A stretch of 36,578 nucleotides of DNA, taken from positions 1 to 36,578 of the IMG/VR virus record IMGVR_UViG_3300042298_001619. One strand, given 5' to 3'. Both the position numbers and the translations under genes were made by a program. This document shows, piece after piece, positions 6,797 through 14,104 of this stretch. This DNA comes from a virus. A model generated the notes under the pieces. It ran no database searches. It had not been told where the DNA came from and saw only the letters and a list, made by a program, of their open reading frames with translations. Each line of letters begins with the position of its first letter. The first letter of the stretch is position 1.

Positions 6797-6975
6797 ACCC
6801 TCCTAATAATTCCGAAAAAATGCCGAACAATTCAATTTTTAGGAGTCCGAAAAATAACCCGAAAAATTACCCGAAAAATACCCCCCTAAAGGGGGGGATT
6901 GTTTTTATTTTTCGGGGTAAGTTTTTACGGGTTCTTTTTTTCACCGGAGCCGAATTATTCGGAATGACAATATGA
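6793..6975 (+). CDS. Doubtful 60-aa ORF over the repeat cluster
   Basis: A frame opens with ATG overlapping the primase stop (ATGA). It reads through the 12-bp repeats as PKNNPKNYPKNT, followed by a hydrophobic patch. Because the 12-bp repeat is a multiple of three, the peptide repeat is a by-product of the DNA repeat. The DNA features (direct repeats, long inverted repeat, T-tracts) explain the sequence better than protein coding does. I keep it only because of the coupled start. Confidence 0.25.
   Translation: MNPPNNSEKMPNNSIFRSPKNNPKNYPKNTPLKGGIVFIFRGKFLRVLFFTGAELFGMTI
6812..6962. repeat. Iteron cluster with long hairpin: candidate replication origin
   Basis: Three head-to-tail 12-mers, CCGAAAAATAAC, CCGAAAAATTAC and CCGAAAAATACC, occupy 6847-6882. 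Weaker copies lie at 6812-6822 and 6823-6833. Inverted copies lie at about 6906-6932. CCCGAAAAATA (6870-6880) pairs perfectly with TATTTTTCGGG (6906-6916), enclosing an inner C6/G6 hairpin. A 13-bp palindrome CCGAATTATTCGG sits at 6950-6962. Direct repeats plus a cruciform next to a primase-helicase gene are what theta-type phage and plasmid origins look like. That function is inferred, not shown. Confidence 0.6.
6881..6912 (+). terminator. Possible intrinsic terminator after the primase gene
   Basis: CCCCCC (6881-6886), loop TAAA and GGGGGG (6891-6896) form a 6-bp GC hairpin followed by GATTGTTTTTATTTTT, a T-rich tract. That is an acceptable rho-independent terminator shape, though the T-run starts late. 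It lies inside the iteron cluster, so it may be part of an origin structure or a dual-purpose element. Confidence 0.4.
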
Positions 6976-7250
6976 CATGCCCAACCTGCCAAGCAAAAAC
7001 CCAAGTCATCGACTCTCGCGAAGCTGCTGACGGCATTCGTCGCAGGCGAGCGTGCGAGCAAGGCCACCGATTCTCAACTCTCGAATGGCTGGCGGCGTCA
7101 TTGTGCGAGACTGGAAACTACGGCTTCGGCAGTCTTGGCAAGGCCCGCGCTGCCATCAAGCGTCGGGGCGGAGAGTGGCGGGCACACCCCTGCGACTATT
7201 GCGATGCTTGGCACTTGACACCTGTTGAAAAAACTGATAAGAACTTTTAA
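6972..7250 (+). CDS. NrdR-like zinc-ribbon protein with second Cys motif (92 aa)
   Basis: The N-terminus MTCPTCQAKTQVIDSREA followed by GIRRRRACEQGHRFSTLEW closely copies the zinc-ribbon of the ribonucleotide-reductase repressor NrdR (CPxC, VxDSR, IRRRRxC, RFxTxE). One ligand differs: CEQGH has His where NrdR has the fourth Cys. The ATP-cone domain of NrdR is absent. Instead residues 45-92 carry a second ribbon-like motif HPCDYCDAWHLT, known from small phage zinc proteins. It may bind NrdR-box DNA without nucleotide sensing and so disturb host dNTP control, or it may be a general regulator. No NrdR target site was identified here. Confidence 0.65.
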   Translation: MTCPTCQAKTQVIDSREAADGIRRRRACEQGHRFSTLEWLAASLCETGNYGFGSLGKARAAIKRRGGEWRAHPCDYCDAWHLTPVEKTDKNF

Positions 7251-7255
7251 CAGAC

Positions 7256-7708
7256 ATGAGCCGCCACGAGCCACGAGACGCCGCCGAGTTTGATGAAGCC
7301 AGCTACGAGATCGACTTTGCCGCGCTGTGCGATGGCGAAGCTGACTCAACGCTAGGCAACCGATTGTTTCCTTCCGAGCCGCCGATGTCGGCTTACCGCG
7401 AAGCATCGGAGCGGTTGATGGGGACGCTGAATCGCTTCATTACCTTTTTCGCGGATCATGGCTACTCACGCTCGAAAACCCTGTGGGGCGTTTCGTATGC
7501 GCTAGGCCATCCGCTAACGGCAGGCATGTCGATGCTGGAAGCTGCGCGGCATCTAGGCTGCACCAAGCAGGCCATTAGCAAAATAGCCTGCGACTTTCTC
7601 GCCGAGACTGGCTTGCCACCGAGTCCGGCGCTCAAGAGTGAAGAGGCAAAAGAAACATATAAACAAACAAATGGAAATCGCAGAACAACCAACAACATTA
7701 ACGCTTGA
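7256..7708 (+). CDS. Putative DNA-binding protein with helix-turn-helix (150 aa)
   Basis: The middle and C-terminal part contains SMLEAARHLGCTKQAISKIACDFLAETGLPPS (residues about 91-122), a clear helix-turn-helix: MLEAARHLG as first helix, a GC turn, and KQAISKIACDF as recognition helix. The first 45 residues are acidic. It precedes the AT-rich region in front of the late genes by one gene, so it could regulate the switch to late expression or bind the packaging region. The overlap with the next gene is 38 bp if the ATG at 7671 is used. Confidence 0.65.
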   Translation: MSRHEPRDAAEFDEASYEIDFAALCDGEADSTLGNRLFPSEPPMSAYREASERLMGTLNRFITFFADHGYSRSKTLWGVSYALGHPLTAGMSMLEAARHLGCTKQAISKIACDFLAETGLPPSPALKSEEAKETYKQTNGNRRTTNNINA

Positions 7709-8204
7709 TGCCATCGAGCAGAAAGCGAAGGAACAGTATGCGCTTGCGCAGCACCTAGCAGCTACCGCCAAGGAATCGGCGCGCGATGCCGTGCTGGCTA
7801 TGGCAGGCTGCGGGGATATGCTCTTGATGGGGCGGGAGCATGTCAGGAGGCCAAAGGGTGAGTGGATCGTCAGCCTTGGCATCCCCTTGGCCGATGCCGA
7901 CAAGGCGGTGTTTCTATCGCGCAACCGTGAACAGCTAGAGCTTGAGCTATGGCCGCAAGACATTGCCAAGGTGGGCGCACAGTTCTGTGGGTTGCTGCCA
8001 CCTCCAGGCTCGGCCAACCGCAGCGAGCATGATCCCGAACGAACCACGGGTGCGCCGAACCATTGGCTGAGCTACGCAGGGAAGCTCAATCGCGGGCTTG
8101 CTGAACTGTTTAATTCTCGTCCTGTTGATCAATGGCGGGATGATGAGCGGACGAATGTTAAACTGGCTCTAAAGCCGATTGTGGCGTTGTATGAGAGTTT
8201 GTGA
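7671..8204 (+). CDS. Hypothetical protein (177 aa)
   Basis: The ATG at 7671 (MEIAEQPTTLTLDAIEQKAKE) is preferred over an upstream GTG at 7638, because it follows an A-rich leader and the GTG lies deep in the previous gene. The body has long helices (AIEQKAKEQYALAQHLAATAKESARDAVLA), then GEWIVSLGIPLADADKAVFLSRNREQLEL and a C-terminal helical domain. Similar DUF-type proteins with a helical N-terminus and an LxLxxxDA segment are common near phage replication genes, but I cannot name the family. It is the last gene before the AT-rich non-coding gap. Confidence 0.65.
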   Translation: MEIAEQPTTLTLDAIEQKAKEQYALAQHLAATAKESARDAVLAMAGCGDMLLMGREHVRRPKGEWIVSLGIPLADADKAVFLSRNREQLELELWPQDIAKVGAQFCGLLPPPGSANRSEHDPERTTGAPNHWLSYAGKLNRGLAELFNSRPVDQWRDDERTNVKLALKPIVALYESL

Positions 8205-8263
8205 TCGTTCGCACACATTTTGTTTTGTTGGCGAGCGGCGACAAAAGAAAAGAATATTTTGTG

Positions 8264-8302
8264 AAAATAATTTTAGAAAATAATTTTAGAAAATAATTTT
8301 AG
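8264..8302 (+). repeat. Three tandem 13-bp repeats (AAAATAATTTTAG)
   Basis: AAAATAATTTTAG occurs three times without gap at 8264-8276, 8277-8289 and 8290-8302, with decayed copies to about 8326. The unit is nearly palindromic. A-tracts repeated at 13 bp are not exactly helical-phase, but the region should still be flexible, easily melted and possibly curved. Such arrays can bind a small terminase or a regulator. Confidence 0.85.
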
Positions 8303-8476
8303 AAAAAATATTTTTGAAAATTTTTGAAAAATAAAAAAATAAAAAAAATAAAAAATAAAAAATGAAAAAAATATTTTTCCAAAAAATTTCCAAAAAATAT
8401 TTTTTAAAAATTAGAAGACTCCTAAAATTTTTGAATCCATGCGGGTAAACAAACTCTGTCACTTCCCTTATGAATA

Positions 8477-8489
8477 GGCAAAAATTGCC
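8477..8489. promoter_or_regulatory. Small inverted repeat before the small terminase gene
   Basis: GGCAA-AAA-TTGCC is a 5-bp inverted repeat with a 3-base centre, 12 bp before the ATG of the small terminase gene. Its dyad could be an operator, an RNA hairpin affecting initiation, or part of a terminase cutting site. Confidence 0.35.
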
Positions 8490-8500
8490 CAGTTAAGACT

Positions 8501-8950
8501 ATGGCTCGCCCGAAACTCCAGAATGGCCCCGCCGCCATCGCCCGCGCATGGGGAATGTCCCAAGCCGCCGTGAACAAATGGGCCAAGCTCGGTTGCCCGA
8601 TGGACGACATCGACAAGGCAACGAAGTGGCGGGAAGAATATCTAAACGCCAACGGCAACGGCCAGAACGCACCAGCTTCCCTCAACGATGCTCGACTCCA
8701 GAAGCTTGTTCTTGAAAGCGAAAGGCTGCGGCTTAAGATCGCGCAGGATCGCGGAGAGCTTGTGGAAGTGAGCGCAGTGAAGGAATCCGGCATCCGCATC
8801 GGCGCAATCTTCAGCGCCAAACTCGCAGCCCTAGTCAACGACGCCAGCGGCGCGCTGGCGGGCTTGGGCGAAGCCGAGTTGAGAAAAAAGTTGCATGAAA
8901 GGACGCAACAGATACTTTCTGAGATCAGAGACGAACTTGAGAAACTATGA
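8501..8950 (+). CDS. Terminase small subunit (Nu1-like)
   Basis: The 149-residue protein opens with a helix-turn-helix region, GPAAIARAWGMSQAAVNKWAKLGCPMDDIDKATKWREEYL (about residues 9-48), matching the DNA-binding part of Nu1-type small terminases and related packaging proteins. A long charged helical part follows, LQKLVLESERLRLKIAQDRGELVEVSAVKE, and a C-terminal helical oligomerisation region. It should recognise the packaging site, probably nearby, and recruit the large subunit encoded at 9612. It is the first gene of the late/head module and overlaps the next by 4 bp. Confidence 0.8.
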   Translation: MARPKLQNGPAAIARAWGMSQAAVNKWAKLGCPMDDIDKATKWREEYLNANGNGQNAPASLNDARLQKLVLESERLRLKIAQDRGELVEVSAVKESGIRIGAIFSAKLAALVNDASGALAGLGEAELRKKLHERTQQILSEIRDELEKL

Positions 8951-9177
8951 AACAAACCAAACCCAAACCAGCAAAACTCGAAACAACGCCCATCTCACTC
9001 GAGCGGTTGAAGATGTTGGAACGCAGCAACCACCAGATGCTCCAGATTTCCGCGCATGTTTGGCGATACAGTGAAGCGGGCGACGATGACACCGTCGATT
9101 GCGTCTTTCGCATTCTTGAAGGATACCACTCCGCCAAGGCTGAAGTCTACGAACTTCTGCGGCTCAAAACCAAATGA
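8947..9177 (+). CDS. Small hypothetical protein (76 aa)
   Basis: The frame overlaps both neighbours by 4 bp. The product is Lys/Pro-rich at the start (MKQTKPKPAKLE) and then helical (LERLKMLERSNHQMLQISAHVWRYSE). No family recognised. It sits between the two terminase genes, a position often held by lineage-specific small genes. Confidence 0.6.
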   Translation: MKQTKPKPAKLETTPISLERLKMLERSNHQMLQISAHVWRYSEAGDDDTVDCVFRILEGYHSAKAEVYELLRLKTK

Positions 9178-9407
9178 CATACGAAACCCGAACTTTAAAA
9201 ATCGCCGTCTGCGTGAAAGGCGAGCCGATCTTCCATGAAGGAACGACGGAGATCGAGATTGTTGATGAATGCGGCGGCGAGTTCTTAAAAATTACGCAAT
9301 CCATGGACAACGCCGAGCAGGGCGCGATCAAGATCGATCCGCACGAATGGCCGATGTTAAAGGCTGCAATCAATAGGATGATGAAGGAATGCAGGAACTA
9401 TGACTAA
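9174..9407 (+). CDS. Small hypothetical protein (77 aa)
   Basis: Predicted beta-rich at the start (TRTLKIAVCVKGEPIFHEGTTEIEIVDECGGEFLKI) followed by a helix (EWPMLKAAINRMMKECRNYD). Coupled to neighbours by short overlaps. No family recognised. Confidence 0.6.
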   Translation: MTYETRTLKIAVCVKGEPIFHEGTTEIEIVDECGGEFLKITQSMDNAEQGAIKIDPHEWPMLKAAINRMMKECRNYD

Positions 9408-9615
9408 ATCGACTCTCTGGGCGATCTACTGCCGCAAATACCCTCAATTCGCCGAAGACGGCGAGATCACGCTCACCACTCGCGGGCTGCGGAAGATGTT
9501 TGATGTCACTTGGGACACGGCTTTCTACGATGGCGAAGAAGAACCTTTTTCACCAAAAGAGCATAGTTCAGCATCGGTTGAAACGCTCATGAAAATGTTT
9601 GGGATGAAACCATGA
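9400..9615 (+). CDS. Small hypothetical protein (71 aa)
   Basis: The start overlaps the previous gene by 8 bp and the stop overlaps the large terminase by 4 bp. The product begins MTKSTLWAIYCRKYPQF and contains LTTRGLRKMFDVTWDTAFYDGEEE. Similar short proteins directly before large terminase genes occur in other phages, without known function. Confidence 0.6.
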   Translation: MTKSTLWAIYCRKYPQFAEDGEITLTTRGLRKMFDVTWDTAFYDGEEEPFSPKEHSSASVETLMKMFGMKP

Positions 9616-11339
9616 ACCCGCTTGCATCAGGAATTCGCGACGGAATCAAACTCGCCTTTGATGGCACGCTGCTCGACTGGGCAGAAGATCATGTCCACTT
9701 TCCCAACAGCGACAGGGCATCCCGCTTCGATCGCACCGTGGCGCCGTGGATGAATGGGCCGCTGCTCGCTGCGAGCGATGATGAGACAACGCAAGTGTTT
9801 ATTCGTGCATCCACGGGGGCCGGGAAGACCACGATGATGGAGGCTCTGGCCTGCTTCATCGTTGCACAAAAGCCCGGCCCTACGCTCTTCGTCGGCCAGA
9901 CAGACGACATGGTTAAGGACTGGACGGAAAGCCGCCTGTTGCCAATCTTCCGCGAGTGTGCGCCGGTGCGAGAGTTGTTTCCCGAAGATCGCCACGCGAT
10001 GCGCAAGACGACGATCTTCTTTCCCCACATGGTGTTATTTGCTGGCGGCGCCAACATGACGAACTTGCAAGAGAAGTCGATGCGCTACTGCATCGGCGAT
10101 GAAGTCTGGCGCTGGAAACACGGGATGATCCGCGAGTTGAAGGCTCGCCATCACGATCGCTGGAACCGGAAAACCATTCTCGTCTCGCAGGGTTGGGACT
10201 CAGGCCACGAAGCGGATGCTGAGTGGGAAAGCGGCACGCGAGAAGTCTGGGGTTGGGAGTGCGCCTGCGGATCGTGGAACCGTTATACATTTGATGACAT
10301 TAAATACAATGTCGCGAAAAACGAAACCGGCGAAGTTCTCTGGGACAAAGTTCAGGACTCGATTCGGATGGAGTGTCCCGCGTGTCACGCTCAATACAAA
10401 GACACGGCGGCAGTTCGCAGGCAACTGTCATCTTCCGCCAGTTACAGGCCACTCAACCCGCACCCAATTCGTGGGCATCGCTCGTTTGAGTTTCCAGCTT
10501 ATGCTGTCTGGTGGATTCCGTGGTTCTCGATCGTTCGCGAGTGGATCGAAGCGCAGGAAAGCAAGCACTCTGGCAATCTGGAGCCGCTCAAGCAATTCGT
10601 GCAAAAACGCAAGGCTCAAGTGTGGCAGGATGAAGTCGTGTCGAGCCTGCCGGAGATTAGCGTGGGCGATTATGCGAAGGCCGATTTCATTGACGGCCAG
10701 AAGATCGATGGTGAGCATCGGCGCTTTCTCTGTGTCGATAAACAACGCGATCACTTTTGGGCCGCGATCCGCGCCTTCCGCGCTGATGGCAGTTCAATGT
10801 TGCTTGCCGAAGCTCGATTGCTCACTTGGGAGATGATCGAGTCTCTCGCGCTGCAATACCAGATTCATCCCCGCGCTGTGGTGATCGATGCTGGCTACGA
10901 CACGCCGCTCGTTTACGAGCAATGCGCGCGGCACGGGTGGACGGCATCCCACGGATCAGGGCAGGATGGATTTTACCACGCCGACAATGGCAGGCGGGTG
11001 CGCAAGTTCGTGTCCAAGATCGAAACCGCCGTAGCCGGTAGCGACAACCTGCGGGCCTTTTATTTTTTCTTCAGCAATGAAGGCATCAAAGACAAGCTCG
11101 CTTCGTTGCGCCAACTTGGAGCCGCGCCGAAGTGGGAAGTGCCGAGAGATGTGTCGGAGGATTATCGCAAGCACATGCTCTCCGAAATGAAGAAAGACAT
11201 CGTGAACGCGAAGACGAAACAAGTCGAAGCTCGATGGGTAAAGATCGGCGGGCGGCCCAACCATCTCTGGGATTGCGAATGTATCGCGCTTGCATCGGCC
11301 ATGCTCGCTGGGGTGCTGCCGGTTGGCTCGGAGAATTGA
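9612..11339 (+). CDS. terL: Terminase large subunit (GpA family)
   Basis: The 575-residue ATPase-nuclease packages DNA into the prohead. The Walker A motif is ASTGAGKTT at residues 66-74 and the Walker B is near IGDEV (D163, E164). The Cys pairs CACG and CPAC near residues 220-260 form a zinc knuckle seen in lambda GpA-type terminases. The C-terminal nuclease domain shows FLCVDKQRDHFWAAIRAF, AVVIDAGYDTPLVYEQC and LWDCECIALASAML, with the three acidic residues expected of the RNase H-like fold. The length is slightly shorter than lambda gpA (about 640). The gene order TerS, TerL, gpW, portal follows lambda. Confidence 0.93.
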   Translation: MNPLASGIRDGIKLAFDGTLLDWAEDHVHFPNSDRASRFDRTVAPWMNGPLLAASDDETTQVFIRASTGAGKTTMMEALACFIVAQKPGPTLFVGQTDDMVKDWTESRLLPIFRECAPVRELFPEDRHAMRKTTIFFPHMVLFAGGANMTNLQEKSMRYCIGDEVWRWKHGMIRELKARHHDRWNRKTILVSQGWDSGHEADAEWESGTREVWGWECACGSWNRYTFDDIKYNVAKNETGEVLWDKVQDSIRMECPACHAQYKDTAAVRRQLSSSASYRPLNPHPIRGHRSFEFPAYAVWWIPWFSIVREWIEAQESKHSGNLEPLKQFVQKRKAQVWQDEVVSSLPEISVGDYAKADFIDGQKIDGEHRRFLCVDKQRDHFWAAIRAFRADGSSMLLAEARLLTWEMIESLALQYQIHPRAVVIDAGYDTPLVYEQCARHGWTASHGSGQDGFYHADNGRRVRKFVSKIETAVAGSDNLRAFYFFFSNEGIKDKLASLRQLGAAPKWEVPRDVSEDYRKHMLSEMKKDIVNAKTKQVEARWVKIGGRPNHLWDCECIALASAMLAGVLPVGSEN

Positions 11340-11355
11340 CACAACGCACCAAACA

Positions 11356-11604
11356 ATGGCACTTTCCAAATCCTACTTCGGTTTGCCGCTCGCCACGCTG
11401 CAAAGTTTGCAAACGCAGTTCATCGCCTGCTTGGAAGCAATCGCCGTTGCAGGTGCGAGTTACAGCATCGCTGGGCGCTCGTTCACCCGCGCCAATCTGG
11501 GCGAAGTGGCACAGACGATCAAGGAACTCCAAGCCGCCATTGACAACGCGCAGGGCAATAGGGTAAAAAGAGTAACAACAGCATTCCCGACACAATATCC
11601 ATGA
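11356..11604 (+). CDS. Head-tail joining protein, gpW-like (82 aa)
   Basis: The start is set at ATG 11356 (MALSKSYFGLPLATLQSLQTQF); the frame is open upstream inside the terminase gene. The small alpha/beta protein (LQTQFIACLEAIAVAG, ASYSIAGRSFTRANLGEVAQTIKELQAAI) fits the gpW family and sits in the same place as lambda W, between terminase and portal. gpW closes the portal vertex after DNA packaging and takes up gpFII and the tail. Overlaps the portal gene by 4 bp. Confidence 0.78.
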   Translation: MALSKSYFGLPLATLQSLQTQFIACLEAIAVAGASYSIAGRSFTRANLGEVAQTIKELQAAIDNAQGNRVKRVTTAFPTQYP

Positions 11605-13694
11605 AACAAGATTTCATCACTAAAGCACTTGCGGTTGTTTCGCCCAAGGCGGCGATGTCGCGAATGATCTCGCAGGAGAAACTTCGCAACTTCGGGCGAT
11701 TTGATTCGGCTCTCGAAAGCACCAAGCGCGGAATCTCTCGCAATATCTCTGGTGCGGAAGATACGGCAGGCACGGCAGAACGCTACAAGCTCATCCGCGC
11801 CGCTCGCGATCTCGCAGATAATTTCCCGCCCGTCCGCTCACTCCTTCTCAAATTCTCCACCTATGTTTCAGGGCGTCTCACCTACCAAGCACGCACCGGC
11901 GAAAAGGATGTTGACGAGCAGGTGGAACGCTACTGGCGCAACTGGTGCAAGAGTTGCGATTTCCTGCGCAGGCATGATTTCGTAACGCTCTTGCAACTCG
12001 CCGTCATGGCGATCCTTCGCGATGGAGATTGCGGGTTTATCATCGTTCGCGACAAGGGCGAGCTTAAGTTGCAATCCGTCGAAGCCGATCGCATCGGCTC
12101 GCCATACAATCGCTTGATTGATTCGGATACCTACATCGGCGGCATCATGTTGGACGAATACGGTAGACCGGATAAATTCCAAATATTCGTTAGAACGATT
12201 AGCAACCAATATATCGAACCAACCGATATCCCCGCCGCAGAGTTCATTCACTTGTTCGATGCTACGCGGCTTGACGAATATCGTGGCCGCTCGGCATTTG
12301 CCACCGCGCTCAATGCGGCTCGCGACTTGCAGGAAGCTCTGAAGGCCGAGATTCAAGCGATCAAATATGCTTCGTATCAGACAGGTGTGATCGTCACCGA
12401 AAACGGCAGCGCCGATGCCGCCGACTACTTTGCCACCAGCAACCAGAACGATCTCGGCCAGACTGAGAAACTTTCCAACATCGATCCCGGCGCGATCAAC
12501 TATCTCAGCCCCGGCGAGAAGATGGAGATGTTCAAAAGCGATCGCCCAGGCGGAGCGTTCGGCGAGTTCGTTCGTCTCGTTCAATCCCACATCTGCATGT
12601 CGGTTGGATTGCCCTACGGCTTCGCATTCGACGCCGACAAAAGCGGCCCAATGGCTCGCATGGAAGCCGCGATGGCAGAGCGCACCTTTGCACGCTGGCG
12701 CAGGCTTCTTGAATCGCAGTTTCTCGATAGGATAAAAAATATTATCTTACTCGATGCCCAATCTCGCGGCCTGCTTCCCGAAAGCGAGTATTTACTGGAC
12801 GGGCGCTGGTGCTGGCCTGCCAAGGTGAGCATCGATTATGGCCGCGAAGCCAATGCCGACATTGCTTTGTGGAAGGCGGGACTCAAAACCGCTGGGCAGA
12901 TTTACAGCGACATGGGAGAGGATTACGAAGAAGCCTTCCGCGCTCGGGCGAAGGAAGCAGCGATGATTGTTGATCTCGCTGACGAGATGGATATCCCGCC
13001 GCAATACATTTCAGATTCAGTGCCGATGCCGAAGCGCGATGAAGCGCAGCCTGTTGATGCGCCCGCCGCAGTCACGGCTCCCGAAATTGTCGCGCCCGAA
13101 ATTGTCGCACCCGAGCCGCAAGTCGAGACATCTGAATTCCAAGTCGATCAGCACAAGCCCACCAAGGGCATGATCGAAGAAGCCAAACGCGGATTGGAAT
13201 GGCGGCGTGAACACAATCGCGGCGGAACCGCCGTGGGCGTCGCCCGCGCTCGCGACATCTCCAACGGCGACAATCTTTCGGACGATACCGTCAAGAGAAT
13301 GCACAGCTATTTCAGCCGCCACGAAGTCGATAAAAAGGGCAAAGGCTTTTCTCCCGGTGAAGAGGGCTTCCCATCCGCTGGCCGCATCGCTTGGGCCTTG
13401 TGGGGTGGGGACGCGGGCCAGACTTGGGCGGCGGCGAAGGTTGAGCAGATCAACCGCAACAAGAAGCTTGAGCGCAAAACCAAAACCAGCACCGATGTAA
13501 AGCGCAACGAACACGGGCAGATCATCAACCTTGAGAAGAAAGTTGAGCTTGTGATGCCGACTCCCGAAGGCAAAGAAGAGCAAGAAGATTTTTACGATCG
13601 CTGTATGGCCGATGATACTATGAATGCAGAATATCCAGACTCAAAACAACGCTTCGCGGTGTGCCGCGTGCAATGGGAAGGGGCATTGAAATGA
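11601..13694 (+). CDS. Portal protein (lambda gpB family) with extra C-terminal domains
   Basis: Residues 1 to about 470 are a lambda-type portal: ARDLADNFPPVRSLLLKF, VTLLQLAVMAILRDGDCGFIIV, LQSVEADRI, then SVGLPYGFAFDADKSGPMARMEAAMAER. It forms the dodecameric ring at the packaging vertex. The protein has 697 residues, against about 530 for lambda gpB. A repeat-like linker (APEIVAPEIVAPEPQ) leads to two additions: residues about 516-612, with GLEWRREHNRGGTAVGVARARD and GRIAWALWGGDAGQTWA, and residues about 652-694, with FYDRCMADDTMNAEYPDSKQRFAVC. Both look like small domains known attached to phage head proteins such as prohead proteases. They may face the capsid interior or bind a partner. 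Confidence 0.9.
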   Translation: MKQDFITKALAVVSPKAAMSRMISQEKLRNFGRFDSALESTKRGISRNISGAEDTAGTAERYKLIRAARDLADNFPPVRSLLLKFSTYVSGRLTYQARTGEKDVDEQVERYWRNWCKSCDFLRRHDFVTLLQLAVMAILRDGDCGFIIVRDKGELKLQSVEADRIGSPYNRLIDSDTYIGGIMLDEYGRPDKFQIFVRTISNQYIEPTDIPAAEFIHLFDATRLDEYRGRSAFATALNAARDLQEALKAEIQAIKYASYQTGVIVTENGSADAADYFATSNQNDLGQTEKLSNIDPGAINYLSPGEKMEMFKSDRPGGAFGEFVRLVQSHICMSVGLPYGFAFDADKSGPMARMEAAMAERTFARWRRLLESQFLDRIKNIILLDAQSRGLLPESEYLLDGRWCWPAKVSIDYGREANADIALWKAGLKTAGQIYSDMGEDYEEAFRARAKEAAMIVDLADEMDIPPQYISDSVPMPKRDEAQPVDAPAAVTAPEIVAPEIVAPEPQVETSEFQVDQHKPTKGMIEEAKRGLEWRREHNRGGTAVGVARARDISNGDNLSDDTVKRMHSYFSRHEVDKKGKGFSPGEEGFPSAGRIAWALWGGDAGQTWAAAKVEQINRNKKLERKTKTSTDVKRNEHGQIINLEKKVELVMPTPEGKEEQEDFYDRCMADDTMNAEYPDSKQRFAVCRVQWEGALK

Positions 13695-14104
13695 TCGCGC
13701 AAGGAATCGCACTCGAAGCCAAGCGGCAGTTTTTGGTTGGCATGCACCAACCGACAGACACATACAAAATCGCGCTGTATAGCTCCCGCGCACAAGTCGG
13801 GCCAGCAACGAAGCATTACACGCCAGAAGGCGAAGTGGCGGGCGCTGGCTATGATCGCGGCGGATATGTGCTGGCGGGGTTCAAAAGCGGCATGGCGGGT
13901 GCGAATGCGTTCGTCACCTTCGATGATCTCAAGATCGACCGAGCCACCTTCACGGCGCACGGGGCTTTGATCTATAACGCATCGAAAGACAATGCCGTTC
14001 TCTGCACGCTGAACTTCGGCGCGGATCGGCCTGTGTTCGATGGCGCTTTCGAGTTGAAATTTCCCACGCCCACAGAAAAAAACGCTTTGATTTTACTCGC
14101 ATGA
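13691..14104 (+). CDS. Phage structural protein, possibly fibre-associated (137 aa)
   Basis: The start is ATG 13691, overlapping the portal stop. The protein has the pattern of a widespread phage virion protein: YKIALYSSRA near the N-terminus, GGYVLAGFKSGMAGANAFVTFDDLKIDRATFTAHGALIYN, then AVLCTLNFGADRPVFDGAFELKFP. It is an all-beta protein often encoded near tail-fibre genes. Its place inside the head module, next to a beta-rich adhesin-like gene, is unusual. Exact role unknown. Confidence 0.65.
   Translation: MIAQGIALEAKRQFLVGMHQPTDTYKIALYSSRAQVGPATKHYTPEGEVAGAGYDRGGYVLAGFKSGMAGANAFVTFDDLKIDRATFTAHGALIYNASKDNAVLCTLNFGADRPVFDGAFELKFPTPTEKNALILLA

Larger units (their letters stand above)
8205..8500. 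other. AT-rich non-coding region before the packaging genes
   Basis: This 296-bp gap has no convincing gene. From about 8240 to 8440 it is almost only A and T, with A-tracts on the + strand, and it stands out sharply from the balanced composition around it. It holds the 13-bp tandem repeats at 8264-8302, then A-runs spaced by single T, and a small inverted repeat at 8477-8489. The position directly upstream of the small terminase gene fits a packaging (cos or pac) site, a late promoter with bent DNA, or an origin; the sequence does not decide. Confidence 0.7.

Noticed and set aside
8422-8955. Minus-strand 177-codon frame covering the small terminase gene
   Set aside because: Ser/Arg-rich low-complexity translation, antisense to the terminase gene with its HTH motif.
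11868-12590. Minus-strand frame of 240 codons opposite the portal gene
   Set aside because: Antisense to the conserved portal core. No start signal and no recognisable domain.
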